DNA of 38,126 bases from Acidimicrobiaceae bacterium (GCA_003133325.1 PKXA01000070.1:1-38126), one strand, 5' to 3'; shown: positions 16,622 to 25,689, counted from the first letter of the stretch. A program made the numbers and translations. The notes: generated by a model not told the origin, from the letters alone.

Positions 16622-16993
16622 GTGGGCGACCGGTTCGGTGATGAGGAGACACAGTCCGAGGATGGCCTCGACGTCATCGCCGACGACGATGTTCACCCCG
16701 ACGGGGACGAGACAGAAGTTGGTGGGCCGGTGGACGATGTCCCACCCACCCGCTTCGACCGGGTAAGGCGGTCGACCGCCGGGGTGATGATGACCGGCAT
16801 TGCCCTCGGCCTGCAAGACGCCCTGGAGTTACCGAAGAAGCAACCGGCTTTCGTCATCAAGGCCTCGGGCCAACCCGACGGGCCCCAGGGGCCGATCGAT
16901 CTGAGCTTCGACCCTGACGATCCGTCCAACACGGTGGCGGTCATTCGCCCCTGGCTCACCGACGGAGACAAGAAACCAACTCCGCCGGAGTAG
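16622..16993 (+). CDS. Conserved-looking hypothetical acidic protein
   Basis: The ~123-aa product is not recognised. The N-terminal ~45 residues are very acidic (GDEETQSEDGLDVIADDDVHPDGDETE) and probably disordered. The C-terminal half (TRFDRVRRSTAGVMMTGIALGLQDALELPKKQPAFVIKA ... FDPDDPSNTVAVIRPWL) looks like a compact domain of coding origin. Possible starts are GTG 16622 and GTG 16613; neither has a strong Shine-Dalgarno. The larger open frame upstream (from 16085) runs antisense through the DtxR gene and is rejected. It is divergent from the metal regulator and ends 9 bp from the convergent lepA. Confidence 0.6.
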   Translation: MGDRFGDEETQSEDGLDVIADDDVHPDGDETEVGGPVDDVPPTRFDRVRRSTAGVMMTGIALGLQDALELPKKQPAFVIKASGQPDGPQGPIDLSFDPDDPSNTVAVIRPWLTDGDKKPTPPE

Positions 16994-17002
16994 AACCATC
17001 TG

Positions 17003-18790
17003 TCAGTCGTCGAGCCGCAGCGCGGAGACAAATGCCTCTTGGGGAACCTCGACCCTTCCGATGTTCTTCATCTTCTTCTTCCCCTCTTTTTGCTTCTCGA
17101 GGAGTTTCCGCTTTCGGGTGATATCGCCGCCGTAGCACTTGGCCAGAACGTCCTTGCGACGGGCCTTGACGGTCTCCCGGGCCAGGACCCGCCCCCCGAT
17201 GGCCGCCTGGATGGGAACGTCGAACATCTGGCGCGGAATCAACTCCCGCAACTTTTCAGTCATCCGCCGGCCGTAGACGTCGGCCTGTGAGCGATGGACG
17301 ATGGTGGAAAAGGCATCCACCGGGACGTGGTTGATCAGCACGTCGACCTTGACCAGATCGGCAGTGGCATATCCCTGGGGCTCGTAATCGAGGCTGGCGT
17401 ACCCCTTGGTCCTGCTCTTCAATTGATCGAAGAAGTTCACCACCACCTCGGCCAATGGAATGGTGTAGACGAATTCGACCCGTTCGGGCGAAAGGAACTC
17501 CATCCGATTCATGTCCGCCCGTTTCCCCTGACACAACTCCATCACGGTGCCTGTGTACTCGGCGGGCGTGAGAATCGTGGCCCGCAGCATCGGCTCATCG
17601 ACGTGGTCCAGTCGGGTGGGATCGGGTAGCTCGCTGGGGTTGTCCACCTCCACCTTGGTCCCGTCGGCCAAATAGGCCTCGTAGGCCACCGAAGGAGCAG
17701 TGGCGATGAGGGACAGATTGAACTCACGCTCGAGGCGCTCACGAACGATCTCCATGTGCAGCAGCCCCAGAAACCCACACCGGAAGCCGAATCCGAGGGC
17801 TCGGGACGACTCGGGCTCATAGGTGAAGCTGGCATCGTTGAGCCGGAGCTTTTCCAATGCGTCGCGCAGGTCGGGAAGCTCGTCCCCGTCAATGGGGAAG
17901 AGCCCGCAGAACACCATGGGATTGGGGTCCCGGTATCCGGCCAGGGCATTGGTGGCCGGATGGGCAGCGGTGGTCACCGTCTCCCCCGATCGGGCTCCGC
18001 CCACATTCTTGATACCGGCAATGAGGTACCCGACTTCGCCAGGGCCGAGGTCGGCGACGGGGACGGTCACCGGCGTCCTCACCCCGATCTCTTCGATCTC
18101 GTGATTGGAGGCGGCATGGATGAACCGGAGTCTCGCCGTCGAGTGAAGGGTGCCCTGCATGACCCTGATGGAGCTGACCACACCCCGGTACTGGTCGTAC
18201 GCCGAATCGAAGATCAATGCCTGCAACGGCGCTTCGGGATCCCCCGTCGGTGCCGGGATGCGCTCCACGATGGCATCGAGGAGGGCGGGAACGCCCTCTC
18301 CAGTCTTGGCTGAAACGTGGAGGATGCTCGACGCCTCGATCCCCAGGACGTTCTCGATCTCGGTGGCACATCGCTGGGGATCGGCGGCCGGAAGGTCGAT
18401 CTTGTTGAGAACCGCCACGATTTCGAGGTCGTGTTCGAGCGCCTGGTAACAGTTGGCCAGGGTCTGGGCCTGAATACCCTGGGAGGCGTCCACCAGCAGC
18501 ACCGCGCCCTCACAGGCCGCCAACGATCGGCTCACCTCGTAACCGAAGTCGACATGGCCAGGGGTATCGATGAGGTGGAGGGTGTACTCCTTCCAGTGCA
18601 CCCGGACGTTCTGGGCCTTGATGGTGATCCCGCGCTCGCGCTCGATGTCCATCGAGTCGAGGTACTGCTCGCGCATGAGGCGAGGGTCGACAGCCCCGGT
18701 CAGCTCGAGAATCCGGTCGGACAACGTCGACTTACCGTGGTCGACATGGCTGATAATGGAGAAGTTTCGGATGCGGTCGACAGGAAGCAC
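17003..18790 (-). CDS. lepA: Elongation factor 4 (LepA), ribosomal back-translocase GTPase
   Basis: The 595-aa product is the full-length LepA size. It has the GTPase motifs ([46 protein letters not shown]), and the LepA C-terminal domain with the lysine-rich tail ([25 protein letters not shown]) is complete. EF4 binds stalled or mistranslocated ribosomes and helps 30S biogenesis. The start is GTG 18790 ([14 protein letters not shown]). A strong hairpin lies in the leader just upstream. It is divergent from rpsT, the usual actinobacterial arrangement. Confidence 0.96.
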   Translation of the reverse strand: MLPVDRIRNFSIISHVDHGKSTLSDRILELTGAVDPRLMREQYLDSMDIERERGITIKAQNVRVHWKEYTLHLIDTPGHVDFGYEVSRSLAACEGAVLLVDASQGIQAQTLANCYQALEHDLEIVAVLNKIDLPAADPQRCATEIENVLGIEASSILHVSAKTGEGVPALLDAIVERIPAPTGDPEAPLQALIFDSAYDQYRGVVSSIRVMQGTLHSTARLRFIHAASNHEIEEIGVRTPVTVPVADLGPGEVGYLIAGIKNVGGARSGETVTTAAHPATNALAGYRDPNPMVFCGLFPIDGDELPDLRDALEKLRLNDASFTYEPESSRALGFGFRCGFLGLLHMEIVRERLEREFNLSLIATAPSVAYEAYLADGTKVEVDNPSELPDPTRLDHVDEPMLRATILTPAEYTGTVMELCQGKRADMNRMEFLSPERVEFVYTIPLAEVVVNFFDQLKSRTKGYASLDYEPQGYATADLVKVDVLINHVPVDAFSTIVHRSQADVYGRRMTEKLRELIPRQMFDVPIQAAIGGRVLARETVKARRKDVLAKCYGGDITRKRKLLEKQKEGKKKMKNIGRVEVPQEAFVSALRLDD

Positions 18791-18797
18791 GGGGTAG

Positions 18798-18836
18798 CCA
18801 GCGTACCCAAGGTGAGGGGATGGCCCTCACCGCTGG
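18798..18836 (-). other. Strong hairpin in the lepA 5' leader
   Basis: GGTGAGGG (18811-18818) pairs with CCCTCACC (18824-18831) around a 5-nt loop. An outer CCAGC/GCTGG stem (18798-18802 and 18832-18836) extends it. It ends 8 nt before the lepA GTG and could influence translation start. No U-run follows on either strand, so it is not a good terminator. Confidence 0.5.
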
Positions 18837-18961
18837 CCGGCTGCTACCCTGGTATGTCTCCAGTGGACATCCATCGGGTGCCCAGGAACAGATCTCCAAC
18901 CGGTCGGTGGTGCTCCAAGTTGCCGCCGATTCGATAACACCGAGCACGATAAGGACCAGTT

Positions 18962-19234
18962 GTGGCAAACATCCGTAGCCAAATCAAGCGCAACCGACAG
19001 ACAGTGAAGCGTCAGGCCCGCAACAAGGCCGTCCGCTCCGAGCTCCGTACCCGGACGAAGAAAGCGATCATCGCTGTCGACGAAGGGGCGGAAAACACCG
19101 TGGAAGCGCTGCGTCTGGCCATCAAGCGGATCGACAAGGCCGCGGCCAAGGGTGTCATCCACAAGAACCAGGCCGCCAACCGCAAGTCCCGTCTGATGAA
19201 GCGGGCCGCGGCTCGGGCAACCACCGACGCCTGA
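18962..19234 (+). CDS. rpsT: 30S ribosomal protein S20
   Basis: The 90-aa basic protein has the S20 signature ([26 protein letters not shown] ... [30 protein letters not shown]). It binds 16S rRNA early in 30S assembly. The start is GTG 18962, preceded by AAGGA at about 8 nt. The gene is monocistronic and divergent from lepA with a 171-bp shared gap. The length is typical. Confidence 0.97.
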   Translation: MANIRSQIKRNRQTVKRQARNKAVRSELRTRTKKAIIAVDEGAENTVEALRLAIKRIDKAAAKGVIHKNQAANRKSRLMKRAAARATTDA

Positions 19235-19240
19235 TTCATC

Positions 19241-19255
19241 GGGGCTTCCGGCCCC
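19241..19255 (+). terminator. Possible weak terminator hairpin after rpsT
   Basis: GGGGC-TTCCG-GCCCC forms a 5-bp GC stem 6 bp after the rpsT stop. There is no T-run after it, so an intrinsic terminator is only possible, not established. Confidence 0.3.
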
Positions 19256-19717
19256 AGCCACATCGCACCCTTCTGCCGGGACGTGGGTACCGTCTAACCA
19301 TGGGTCGATCGAGGTGGGTGCTCCCCAGACTGCCGTAGAACGGTGCGTCTCCGAGACTGAACACCCGCGGTCGGAAGCGACGAGGTCATACCCGCCGGTT
19401 GGTTGGGCCTGCGGATTGACAGCCTCCGCGCAGTTCCGCGCTGCCGTGCCCGCGAAGGTGGCGACCACTCTCCGCACCACCGAAAGAGCGACTGCACACC
19501 GTCAGGCGGGTATCGATCGAAACTGGCGCACGGTGACCCCAGAGGCATCTTGTTGAGAACATTCACTCCGGAAACGGCAGCCCCGATGCAGTACGTGGGT
19601 TCCCAATGCACCCATACTTCTTCCTCCTCCGCCGGGAATCAATGGGTGTCGGCAAATTCGTATGTCATTCCGTCACAATCCCGGCCGCTTGGTCGGAGTC
19701 GCCGCCTTCCAGGTGAT
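19256..19717. other. 460-bp gap with no convincing gene
   Basis: Between rpsT and the convergent SRAP gene I find no protein with recognisable features and no tRNA. The frames through here (for example 18827-19480 minus and 19403-20326 plus) look like compositional shadows. One minor item is a 37-codon minus-strand frame at 19502-19615 preceded by a strong GGAGGAGG, described among the findings. A CACCCAT/ATGGGTG inverted repeat (19609-19615 and 19642-19648) flanks that ribosome-binding sequence. Confidence 0.5.
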
Positions 19718-20515
19718 TCAGGCGGTTGCTGTCGGAGGACACGCCTCCACCAGTTCCGGGCCGTCGTTGCGAACGTTGCCCACCCGTGGGTCCACCGGAT
19801 GGTGGTTCAGAGTGTTGGATGGTGGCGGTCGGAGCAAGCCTTCGAGTTCATCTCGGTCGTGATTGGCCGGGTCCAACCACGCATCGAGCGCCTCGGTCTC
19901 GAGAACCACCGGCATCCGAGGGTGGATGCCGTCCATGTCGGGGCCCGCGCTGGTGGTGACAATGGTGCAGGTAGAGAGGAACTGTGCCCGGTTCCCCTCC
20001 TCGTCGTGCTCGATCCCCTCTCTCCTGCTGGCATCTCGCCCGGGGAGTCGCCATCGCTCCCACAGTCCGGCCATCGCCAGGGGTTCGCCGTCGGCTCGTT
20101 GGAAGTAGTGGGGTTGGCGCTGTTTCCCTTCGCCCTGCCCCCATTCGTAGAACCCATCGGCAGGCACCGCCAGTCGTCGGGAGGCAAAGGCGGATCGGAA
20201 CGACGGTTTGGTGGCCACCGTCTCGCCGCGGGCATTGAACAAGCGATTGCCCATGGACGCATCTTTGGCCCACGACGGAATCAGACCCCAACGGAAAAGG
20301 TCGATCATCCGTTTGGTGGCGGGTAGGTCGGCGTCGTCGACGTCGAGGTGTTCGATGTCAGCACCGGTGGGGCGGGCCACGATCCCGAGGATGTTACGGG
20401 TGGGAGGGATGTTGTAGCTGGGTCGGCCGTCAGGGTCGATGCCCAGCGCCAATTCAGCGTCGAAGATCCGGGACAATCGGTCCGGCGTCGTGTACAAAGC
20501 AATACGTCCACACAT
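19718..20515 (-). CDS. SRAP-domain protein (YedK/HMCES type, abasic-site DNA-protein crosslink)
   Basis: The 265-aa product carries the SRAP active-site set: Cys2 exposed after Met removal (MCGRIALYTT), Asn94 (NARGET), Glu124 (GFYEW) and His198 (HPRMPVVL). YedK/HMCES proteins form a thiazolidine crosslink with abasic sites in single-stranded DNA and so shield them from cleavage. Older names call the family SOS-response-associated peptidase. No LexA-type palindrome is visible upstream. The C-terminal ~25 residues are Pro-rich and poorly conserved. Confidence 0.92.
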   Translation of the reverse strand: MCGRIALYTTPDRLSRIFDAELALGIDPDGRPSYNIPPTRNILGIVARPTGADIEHLDVDDADLPATKRMIDLFRWGLIPSWAKDASMGNRLFNARGETVATKPSFRSAFASRRLAVPADGFYEWGQGEGKQRQPHYFQRADGEPLAMAGLWERWRLPGRDASRREGIEHDEEGNRAQFLSTCTIVTTSAGPDMDGIHPRMPVVLETEALDAWLDPANHDRDELEGLLRPPPSNTLNHHPVDPRVGNVRNDGPELVEACPPTATA

Positions 20516-20743
20516 GAGTTCACTGCGAGCCTATTCCCCCCGGCCGAGTTCATGGGCCGGGAGGGGAGGGTCGACCAGAAGCGCTTGGAAATCATCCCTG
20601 ACGAGATGGACGGCGGCCACCTTTCCCCTCGGTCGCCCCAAGGAATTGCCGCTCGCCTGGAGGCTGGTGAACCACTCAGGCATCCCCAACCGAGGCGTAG
20701 TGCCCCGTGAGTGCTCTACGTGAAAGACCCGGAACGGTGAGCC

Positions 20744-22069
20744 TCAGGGCTTGGTCCCCGGAGGATAGAAGTAGGGCTGGTCACAGCGATAGCCGCCGTT
20801 CGGGCTGTTCAATGCGGTGTCATCCACCCGGGCGAACTGCCCGCCCTTGATCTGGCCGATGAGATAACAGCTGGCGGGTGTCTTGGCCGCCGGATCGACG
20901 GGAGCTATCAGGTTGCCGGCCGTGTAGGTCTTGACCGATCGGAGGGCCTGCAATACCGAGCCCCGGGTCGGATTCGGGCCGGCGGCCCGCAGAGCCTGCA
21001 CGAACAGTTCGGCGGAGATCCAGCCGTACAGGGTGAACAGATCCGGCTTGAAACCCGGCGACGATTTCTGCACCTGCGCCAGGAATTGACCGACCGCCGG
21101 GATGGAAGCTGCGTCCTCACCGAGGTAGAGGGAAGAAGCCTGCTCCAGATACGAGCCGTCGGTTGCCGAAGCTCCCCCCGATGCCGGCACCAACGCCTCG
21201 CTGTAGGTGGACGCGCCCAGCACCACTACCGGGTGGAAGTTCTGTTGAGCCAGGGCCTTGAATACGGCCGAAGCGTAATTCTCGGGCATCTGTTCGATGA
21301 AGAGGATCTTCACCCCGGCATTCCTCATGGCAATGACGTACTGGGTGAAATCGGTCTGTGTGATGTCGAAGGTCGGGGCGTCGATGACCTTGTAGCCGAG
21401 GTGCTGCATCGCCGCCTTTTCGCCGTTCCACTTGGTGATGGCTGACGCTTCATTGGCAACCAGCGCTCCGGCGTGGAGGACGTCATCGGGGTATTTCTTC
21501 TGGAAGTACACCAACGGCCCGAGCTCCCAACCCCCCGGTGCCGGTGACGGGCTGAAGGTGTTCGGGAGGTTGTTGTTGGCGCCATCAAGCGCAACCGTCA
21601 CGTTGGGCACGGACGGATTGGCCGCCAATACCGTCCCCCCGAAAGCGTCATTGAGCGAGAAGCTGCCGACCATGGCAAAGTCCCCCGCTATGTCCTGCTG
21701 GGTGAGCGCCTTGTTGTTGGCTCCGTTGTTGTATCCGTCGTCGGCGCCGTCAACGATGATCCTCCGCCCGTTCACACCTCCGGTGGAGTTGATGTAGTCG
21801 ACATAGGCCTGGACCCCGACCGGTGCCCCTTTGAACAGGCCACCCGTCAGGGTGGAGACGTTGCCGATGTGCACAGAGGTGGCGGTGAGGCCTGTCGTGT
21901 CGCGGAATGCCGCCGGCGGGATGGTCGACTTGGTGGACGAACTCGACGGTCCCGGGGTGGCAGTGGACGAGCACGCCACCAGGGTTGTCGCCAACACTCC
22001 GACGACCACCATCACCGTGACCCGCGGTCTCCGACCCGACGTTGTCGCAATCCCGGTCCTGAACCTCAT
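20744..22069 (-). CDS. Branched-chain amino-acid-type ABC transporter substrate-binding lipoprotein
   Basis: The 441-aa product has a lipoprotein signal peptide with basic start, hydrophobic stretch VTVMVVVGVLATTLVAC and lipobox LVAC (Cys33), then a Ser/Thr/Pro linker. The body is a type I periplasmic-binding fold (VHIGNVSTLTGGLFKGAPVGVQAYVDYIN ... GGVNGRRI), the LivJ/Leu-Ile-Val-binding class. No permease or ATPase genes are in the window, so it is an orphan binding protein or works with a distant transporter. It is the last gene of the minus-strand catabolic operon, 86 bp after the thioesterase. The ligand is unknown; a carboxylate or acyl compound would fit the operon. Confidence 0.88.
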   Translation of the reverse strand: MRFRTGIATTSGRRPRVTVMVVVGVLATTLVACSSTATPGPSSSSTKSTIPPAAFRDTTGLTATSVHIGNVSTLTGGLFKGAPVGVQAYVDYINSTGGVNGRRIIVDGADDGYNNGANNKALTQQDIAGDFAMVGSFSLNDAFGGTVLAANPSVPNVTVALDGANNNLPNTFSPSPAPGGWELGPLVYFQKKYPDDVLHAGALVANEASAITKWNGEKAAMQHLGYKVIDAPTFDITQTDFTQYVIAMRNAGVKILFIEQMPENYASAVFKALAQQNFHPVVVLGASTYSEALVPASGGASATDGSYLEQASSLYLGEDAASIPAVGQFLAQVQKSSPGFKPDLFTLYGWISAELFVQALRAAGPNPTRGSVLQALRSVKTYTAGNLIAPVDPAAKTPASCYLIGQIKGGQFARVDDTALNSPNGGYRCDQPYFYPPGTKP

Positions 22070-22155
22070 GTGGATTCTCCCCTTCTCTGGCCCGGCCGGG
22101 AAGGCGATGACGTCTCATCCCCCCGGAAGCAACCGTTGGACGACTCTACGAACAT

Positions 22156-22854
22156 TCAACCGCCACCGCCACCGCCACGACGATGCATGGACACAATGCG
22201 GGAGCGGTCCATGGTGGCGAACTCCCCCACCGCTTCGACCGTGACCACTCCGGCTTGGATCAGTTGACCCCGACTGTGGATACGTCGACCCTCGATCGAT
22301 GTGACCCACCCTTCGAAGCGGGCCGGGCGGTTGATCACCGTGGGTTGCAGGTACCGAATCGTCAGCGTGACGGTCGGCCCGGCCGCTCCGGCTATCACGT
22401 TGGCCGCGGTCAGGACGAGGTCGAATGCGCCCGCCAATACCGCGCCGTGGACACATCCGGGCGCGCCCTCATACGTGGAAGTGAACGTGGCGTTCCCAAT
22501 GGCCTTGGGCGGATCGAACTCGATAACCAGTGGGAGCGCCACCGGATTGCACGGACCGATCACCACGTCGAAGGGCATGACGTCAGCCAAGTTGCTGGTC
22601 GCATCGGCTCCAGCGTTGTCGGCGGCATACCGACTGGCACCCACTCCGTCCGACTCCGGCAGATGGCGTTCGAGTCTGTCGGCAACCGCCGACAGTGTGG
22701 CGGTGGCATCGGCCAAGAGTTCGGACGAGGCCACCGAGCTCACCGTGGCCGCCATCAGGCGCCGAACCGCAGTGGCCAAGGCCTGGCGCCCACTGTCACT
22801 CGATGGGCCGATCGGGATCGACGCTGGTTCGTCAGACGACGTGGTTGCCGTCAC
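22156..22854 (-). CDS. PaaI-like hotdog thioesterase
   Basis: The 232-aa product has a C-terminal hotdog domain with the PaaI-type motif (GAPGCVHGAVLAGAFDLVLTAANV, residues ~130-155) and strand TLTIRYLQPTVINRPARFEG. The N-terminal ~90 residues are a predicted helical extension not seen in simple PaaI proteins. The family hydrolyses acyl-CoA thioesters, which fits neighbours encoding enoyl-CoA hydratase and aldehyde dehydrogenase. The start overlaps the LLM oxidoreductase stop as ATGA. The C-terminus ends in six glycines from a GGCGGT-type hexanucleotide repeat. Confidence 0.8.
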   Translation of the reverse strand: MTATTSSDEPASIPIGPSSDSGRQALATAVRRLMAATVSSVASSELLADATATLSAVADRLERHLPESDGVGASRYAADNAGADATSNLADVMPFDVVIGPCNPVALPLVIEFDPPKAIGNATFTSTYEGAPGCVHGAVLAGAFDLVLTAANVIAGAAGPTVTLTIRYLQPTVINRPARFEGWVTSIEGRRIHSRGQLIQAGVVTVEAVGEFATMDRSRIVSMHRRGGGGGG

Positions 22855-23699
22855 CGACCAAACCGCCCCACATAGCCGGCGTGAGCATCGAGCACCTTGA
22901 GCATGTCATCGGCCGGGCCGGAGGGAACCCGCAGCACCACCTCGTAAACGCCCAATTCTTCATAGTGGGCCAACTTCTCATCGCTGGGCACCGTCCCGAA
23001 TGGGACCACCCGGATCGATGCCGGGTCACGGTCGCGTGCTTCGTACGCCCTCCGGAGTTCGGGCAGCGCCGAGGTCAACCCTGACCCTCCGATCGGCATC
23101 CAGCCATCGGCGTACTCGGCGATGGCTGCGAAGACCCCGGGGTACGGACCTCCACCCACCAGGGTCATCACCCGTGGTTGTTGTATCGGTTTGGGCCAGC
23201 TCCAACACGGATCGAGGGATACGTAGGTGCCGTGGAACTGTGCCTGCTCCTCTGACCACAACGCCTGCATGCACAGGACGTGCTCACGTGCGACCTCTCT
23301 CCTCTCGGAGAACTTCACTCCATGATCGCTTGCCTCTTCGCGATTCCAACCGAATCCGAGCCCGAATACCACCCGGCCCCCGCTCAGATGGTCGAGGGTG
23401 GCGAGCAACTTTCCCAACACGATCGGATCGTGCTGGGCTGCCAAGACCACGCCGGTGCCCAGATTGATCCTCGTGGTCACCGCGGCCGCCATCGACAGGG
23501 CCACGAACGGATCGAGACTGCGCCGGTAGTCCTCGGCATGGACACCCTCCACCAGGGCCGGTGGCGTGTCCGCACGCACCGGAAGGTGGGTGTGTTCGGG
23601 CAGATACAACGAGTCGAACCCCCGTTCCTCGACGGCGGGCGCCAGGGCAGCGGGGGCCATGGCCTGGTCGGTCAGAAAGGCGGTGATCCCAATGCGCAC
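22851..23699 (-). CDS. LLM-class flavin-dependent oxidoreductase (F420-type likely)
   Basis: The 282-aa product is a luciferase-like monooxygenase fold: MRIGITAFLTDQAM, SLYLPEHTHLP, LDPFVALSMAAAVTTRINLGTGV, LDHLSGGRVVFGLGFGWNREE, EYADGWMPIGG. The pattern matches the actinobacterial family that uses coenzyme F420 rather than FMN, often annotated TIGR03619. Its substrate is unknown. It sits 7 bp after the enoyl-CoA hydratase and overlaps the thioesterase by ATGA, inside the eight-gene catabolic operon. Confidence 0.88.
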   Translation of the reverse strand: MRIGITAFLTDQAMAPAALAPAVEERGFDSLYLPEHTHLPVRADTPPALVEGVHAEDYRRSLDPFVALSMAAAVTTRINLGTGVVLAAQHDPIVLGKLLATLDHLSGGRVVFGLGFGWNREEASDHGVKFSERREVAREHVLCMQALWSEEQAQFHGTYVSLDPCWSWPKPIQQPRVMTLVGGGPYPGVFAAIAEYADGWMPIGGSGLTSALPELRRAYEARDRDPASIRVVPFGTVPSDEKLAHYEELGVYEVVLRVPSGPADDMLKVLDAHAGYVGRFGR

Positions 23700-23706
23700 A
23701 GTGAGG

Positions 23707-24471
23707 TCAGTCCCTCAACCCAGAGATCAAATCCAACCCCGGGTTGGTGGCGGGATCGGCGAACAGTGCGGCGAAGGCAGATTCCTCTCGTTGACGGGCG
23801 GCGGCGATGGAGGGACGAAGGTTCTCCATCATCAACCGTTTGATCTCCCGGACGCCATGCGGAGGAAAGGCCGCGATCCGTCGCGCCAGTGCCATCGTTT
23901 CGTCGAGCACCCTGCCTTCGGGGACCACCCGTAGCGCGATGCCGGAGTCGACAGCCTGTCGGGCGTCGATCCATTCCGACAACAGAAGCACCGACGCCGC
24001 CCGCTGCCATCCCATTCGAACCGGGAGCAGGAAGCTGCTGGCCGCCTCGGGGGGCACGCCCATCTCCGCGAACGGACAGCGCAGACGAGCGGTTTCATCC
24101 ACCAGCACCACATCGACGTGGGCCAACATGGTGAAGCCCAGCCCCACCCCGACGCCGTGAACGGCGGCCAACAGCGGTTTCTCGAACGACTGCAGCGAGT
24201 CGAGGAGCTGCTGGAAGCCCTTCCCGGCTTCCGGTCCCGCGGTGCCGATGGCGATAGCCGCCATCTCGCGGAGATCCTGGCCCGAGGTGAACGCCTTTCC
24301 CCTCCCGGTGAGAACAACCGCATTGACCGAGTCGTTCGACGAGGCTTCCGCCAATGCGGTGGTGACCGCCTGATACATGGCGACGTCAAAGGCGTTGCGG
24401 ACCTCGGGTCGGTCGAAGGCGATCAGCCTGACCCCTTCACCATCCTCGACATCGACGCGGTGTTCGGTCAC
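23707..24471 (-). CDS. Enoyl-CoA hydratase/isomerase family protein
   Basis: The ~254-aa crotonase-fold protein has the oxyanion-hole segments AFTSGQDLREMA and AAVHGVGVGLGFTMLAHVDVVL. The usual active-site region reads CPFAEMGVPPEAASSFLL, so at least one Glu is present, but the specific reaction (hydration, isomerization or other) is not decidable. The frame opens to ATG 24540 within the SDR gene, but the crotonase domain begins only after GTG 24471, and the extra 23 residues derive from a duplicated SDR 3' end, so I prefer GTG 24471. It follows the SDR by 37 bp in the operon. Confidence 0.82.
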   Translation of the reverse strand: MTEHRVDVEDGEGVRLIAFDRPEVRNAFDVAMYQAVTTALAEASSNDSVNAVVLTGRGKAFTSGQDLREMAAIAIGTAGPEAGKGFQQLLDSLQSFEKPLLAAVHGVGVGLGFTMLAHVDVVLVDETARLRCPFAEMGVPPEAASSFLLPVRMGWQRAASVLLLSEWIDARQAVDSGIALRVVPEGRVLDETMALARRIAAFPPHGVREIKRLMMENLRPSIAAARQREESAFAALFADPATNPGLDLISGLRD

Positions 24472-24485
24472 GGCTCGTGGCTCGT

Positions 24486-24529
24486 GGGCGGACCACCTGG
24501 CCACTGCATCACGGGCGGACCACCTGGCC
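24486..24529. repeat. 17-bp direct repeat, duplicated 3' end of the SDR gene
   Basis: GGGCGGACCACCTGGCC occurs at 24486-24502 and 24513-24529, spaced 27 bp start to start. The second copy encodes the last residues of the SDR (GGQVVRP and stop) and the first lies in the gap before the enoyl-CoA hydratase. It looks like a short tandem duplication of the gene end. Confidence 0.75.
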
Positions 24530-25300
24530 GCCGTCGACATTGAAGATGTGGCCGGTAATCCACGATGCCTCGTCCGACAACAGAAAGAGGCACATCCCCA
24601 CCAGATCGGACGTCTCTCCCTGTCTCTTGAGGGCCAGTGACGCCAAAATCGGTTTCATGAAGGCATCGGGCACCACGGTGCGGGACGCCTCGGTATCGAT
24701 GGGCCCGGGAGCGATGGCGTTGGTGCGAATGTGCTGGCCCCCGAGCTCGTGGGCCAACTGCTGGGTGATCGAATTCACGCCGGCCTTGGCCAGGCCGTAG
24801 AAGCCGGCGTACATGTAGGCAGCCGTCGAGGATTGATTGACGATGGCGCCACCACCCCGGGCCTTCATCGCCGGGTAACACGCCCGTACGCAGTTGAGTG
24901 CGCCCATCATGTTCACCGACAAGAACCGGGTGAGGTAGTCCCAGTCCACGGTGAGCAGCAGGTCGAGCTTCATGCCGCCGAAAATGGCGGCGTTGTTCAC
25001 CAGGTAGTCGATGCCTCCGAATCGGCTCACCGCGGTCTCCGCCATGGCAACCGCCGATGCCGGATCGGCCACATCGACCCGTACTGCTTCGGCCTTACCG
25101 CCCGTCGAGCGGATGCCCTCCGCCACGACCGCCGCTTTTTCCTCGTCGATGTCGGCCACGATCACCGCGGCACCGGCATTCGCCAACGCCTCCGCATAGG
25201 CCTGGCCGATTCCCCCGGCCGAACCGGTGACGATCGCCACTTTGTCGCTGAAATCGAACCGCACCATCGGGGTCGTTGCTGGGGTGGTCTCTTTGCTCAT
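24509..25300 (-). CDS. SDR-family NAD(P)-dependent oxidoreductase
   Basis: This is a 263-aa classical SDR. The cofactor motif is TGSAGGIGQA (residues 25-34) with Asp50 at the end of strand 2, favouring NAD. NNAA is at 102-105; the catalytic Ser157/158, Tyr168 and Lys172 (YGLAK) are intact. The substrate is unknown. By position it would correspond to Rv0769 in the mycobacterial CYP51 locus. The start overlaps the CMD-family gene by ATGA. Confidence 0.9.
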   Translation of the reverse strand: MSKETTPATTPMVRFDFSDKVAIVTGSAGGIGQAYAEALANAGAAVIVADIDEEKAAVVAEGIRSTGGKAEAVRVDVADPASAVAMAETAVSRFGGIDYLVNNAAIFGGMKLDLLLTVDWDYLTRFLSVNMMGALNCVRACYPAMKARGGGAIVNQSSTAAYMYAGFYGLAKAGVNSITQQLAHELGGQHIRTNAIAPGPIDTEASRTVVPDAFMKPILASLALKRQGETSDLVGMCLFLLSDEASWITGHIFNVDGGQVVRP

Positions 25301-25689
25301 GATGACTCCGTCCGGTGACGTTTGGCGATGACCCGCTCGGCAACTTCATTCACTCCTGTCGACAATGGCCAACCGATGTAGTGGGCGAGGTGCACGACCG
25401 TCTCGCGCACCTGCTCCTCGGTCAACTCCTCGCGATCCAAGGCAGATTGAAACTGGATTTCCACCAACTGCGACTGGCCCAGTGCCGCCAGCACGCCGAT
25501 GGTCATCAACCTCCGATCTCTGATGTCGAGCTGGGAACGAGTCCAGACCTCACCGAACAGGTGGTCGACAGTGAAGGCGACATACGGTCCGGGGATGGCT
25601 GCCGGGTCGACGGAGAACCCGTAGACCTCCTGCATTTTCGCGATGCCCTTGCTGCGGGACGACCCGGGGTCGTTGGGTTGATCACTCAT
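25297..25689 (-). CDS. Carboxymuconolactone decarboxylase family (AhpD-like) protein
   Basis: The 130-aa product has the CMD fold pattern (VDHLFGEVWTRSQLDIRDRRLMTIGVLAALGQSQLVEIQFQSAL and EEQVRETVVHLAHYIGWPLSTGVNEVAERV). It lacks the CxxC of AhpD, so it resembles the gamma-carboxymuconolactone decarboxylase branch; the role need not be protocatechuate breakdown. ATG 25689 is chosen over the longer frame to 25905, which lies inside the ALDH gene. It is 20 bp after the ALDH stop and overlaps the SDR start. Mycobacterial counterpart by order: Rv0771. Confidence 0.88.
   Translation of the reverse strand: MSDQPNDPGSSRSKGIAKMQEVYGFSVDPAAIPGPYVAFTVDHLFGEVWTRSQLDIRDRRLMTIGVLAALGQSQLVEIQFQSALDREELTEEQVRETVVHLAHYIGWPLSTGVNEVAERVIAKRHRTESS

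Noticed and set aside
19403-20326. 307-codon plus-strand frame
   Set aside because: Mostly antisense to the SRAP gene with its active-site residues; no domain seen.
22091-22100. CCCGGCCGGG palindrome upstream of the binding lipoprotein
   Set aside because: Short and pure G/C; expected by chance at this base composition.
22144-22160. Second LexA box (TACGAACATTCAAC) near the thioesterase end
   Set aside because: Only the left half matches; the right arm GTTCG is missing.
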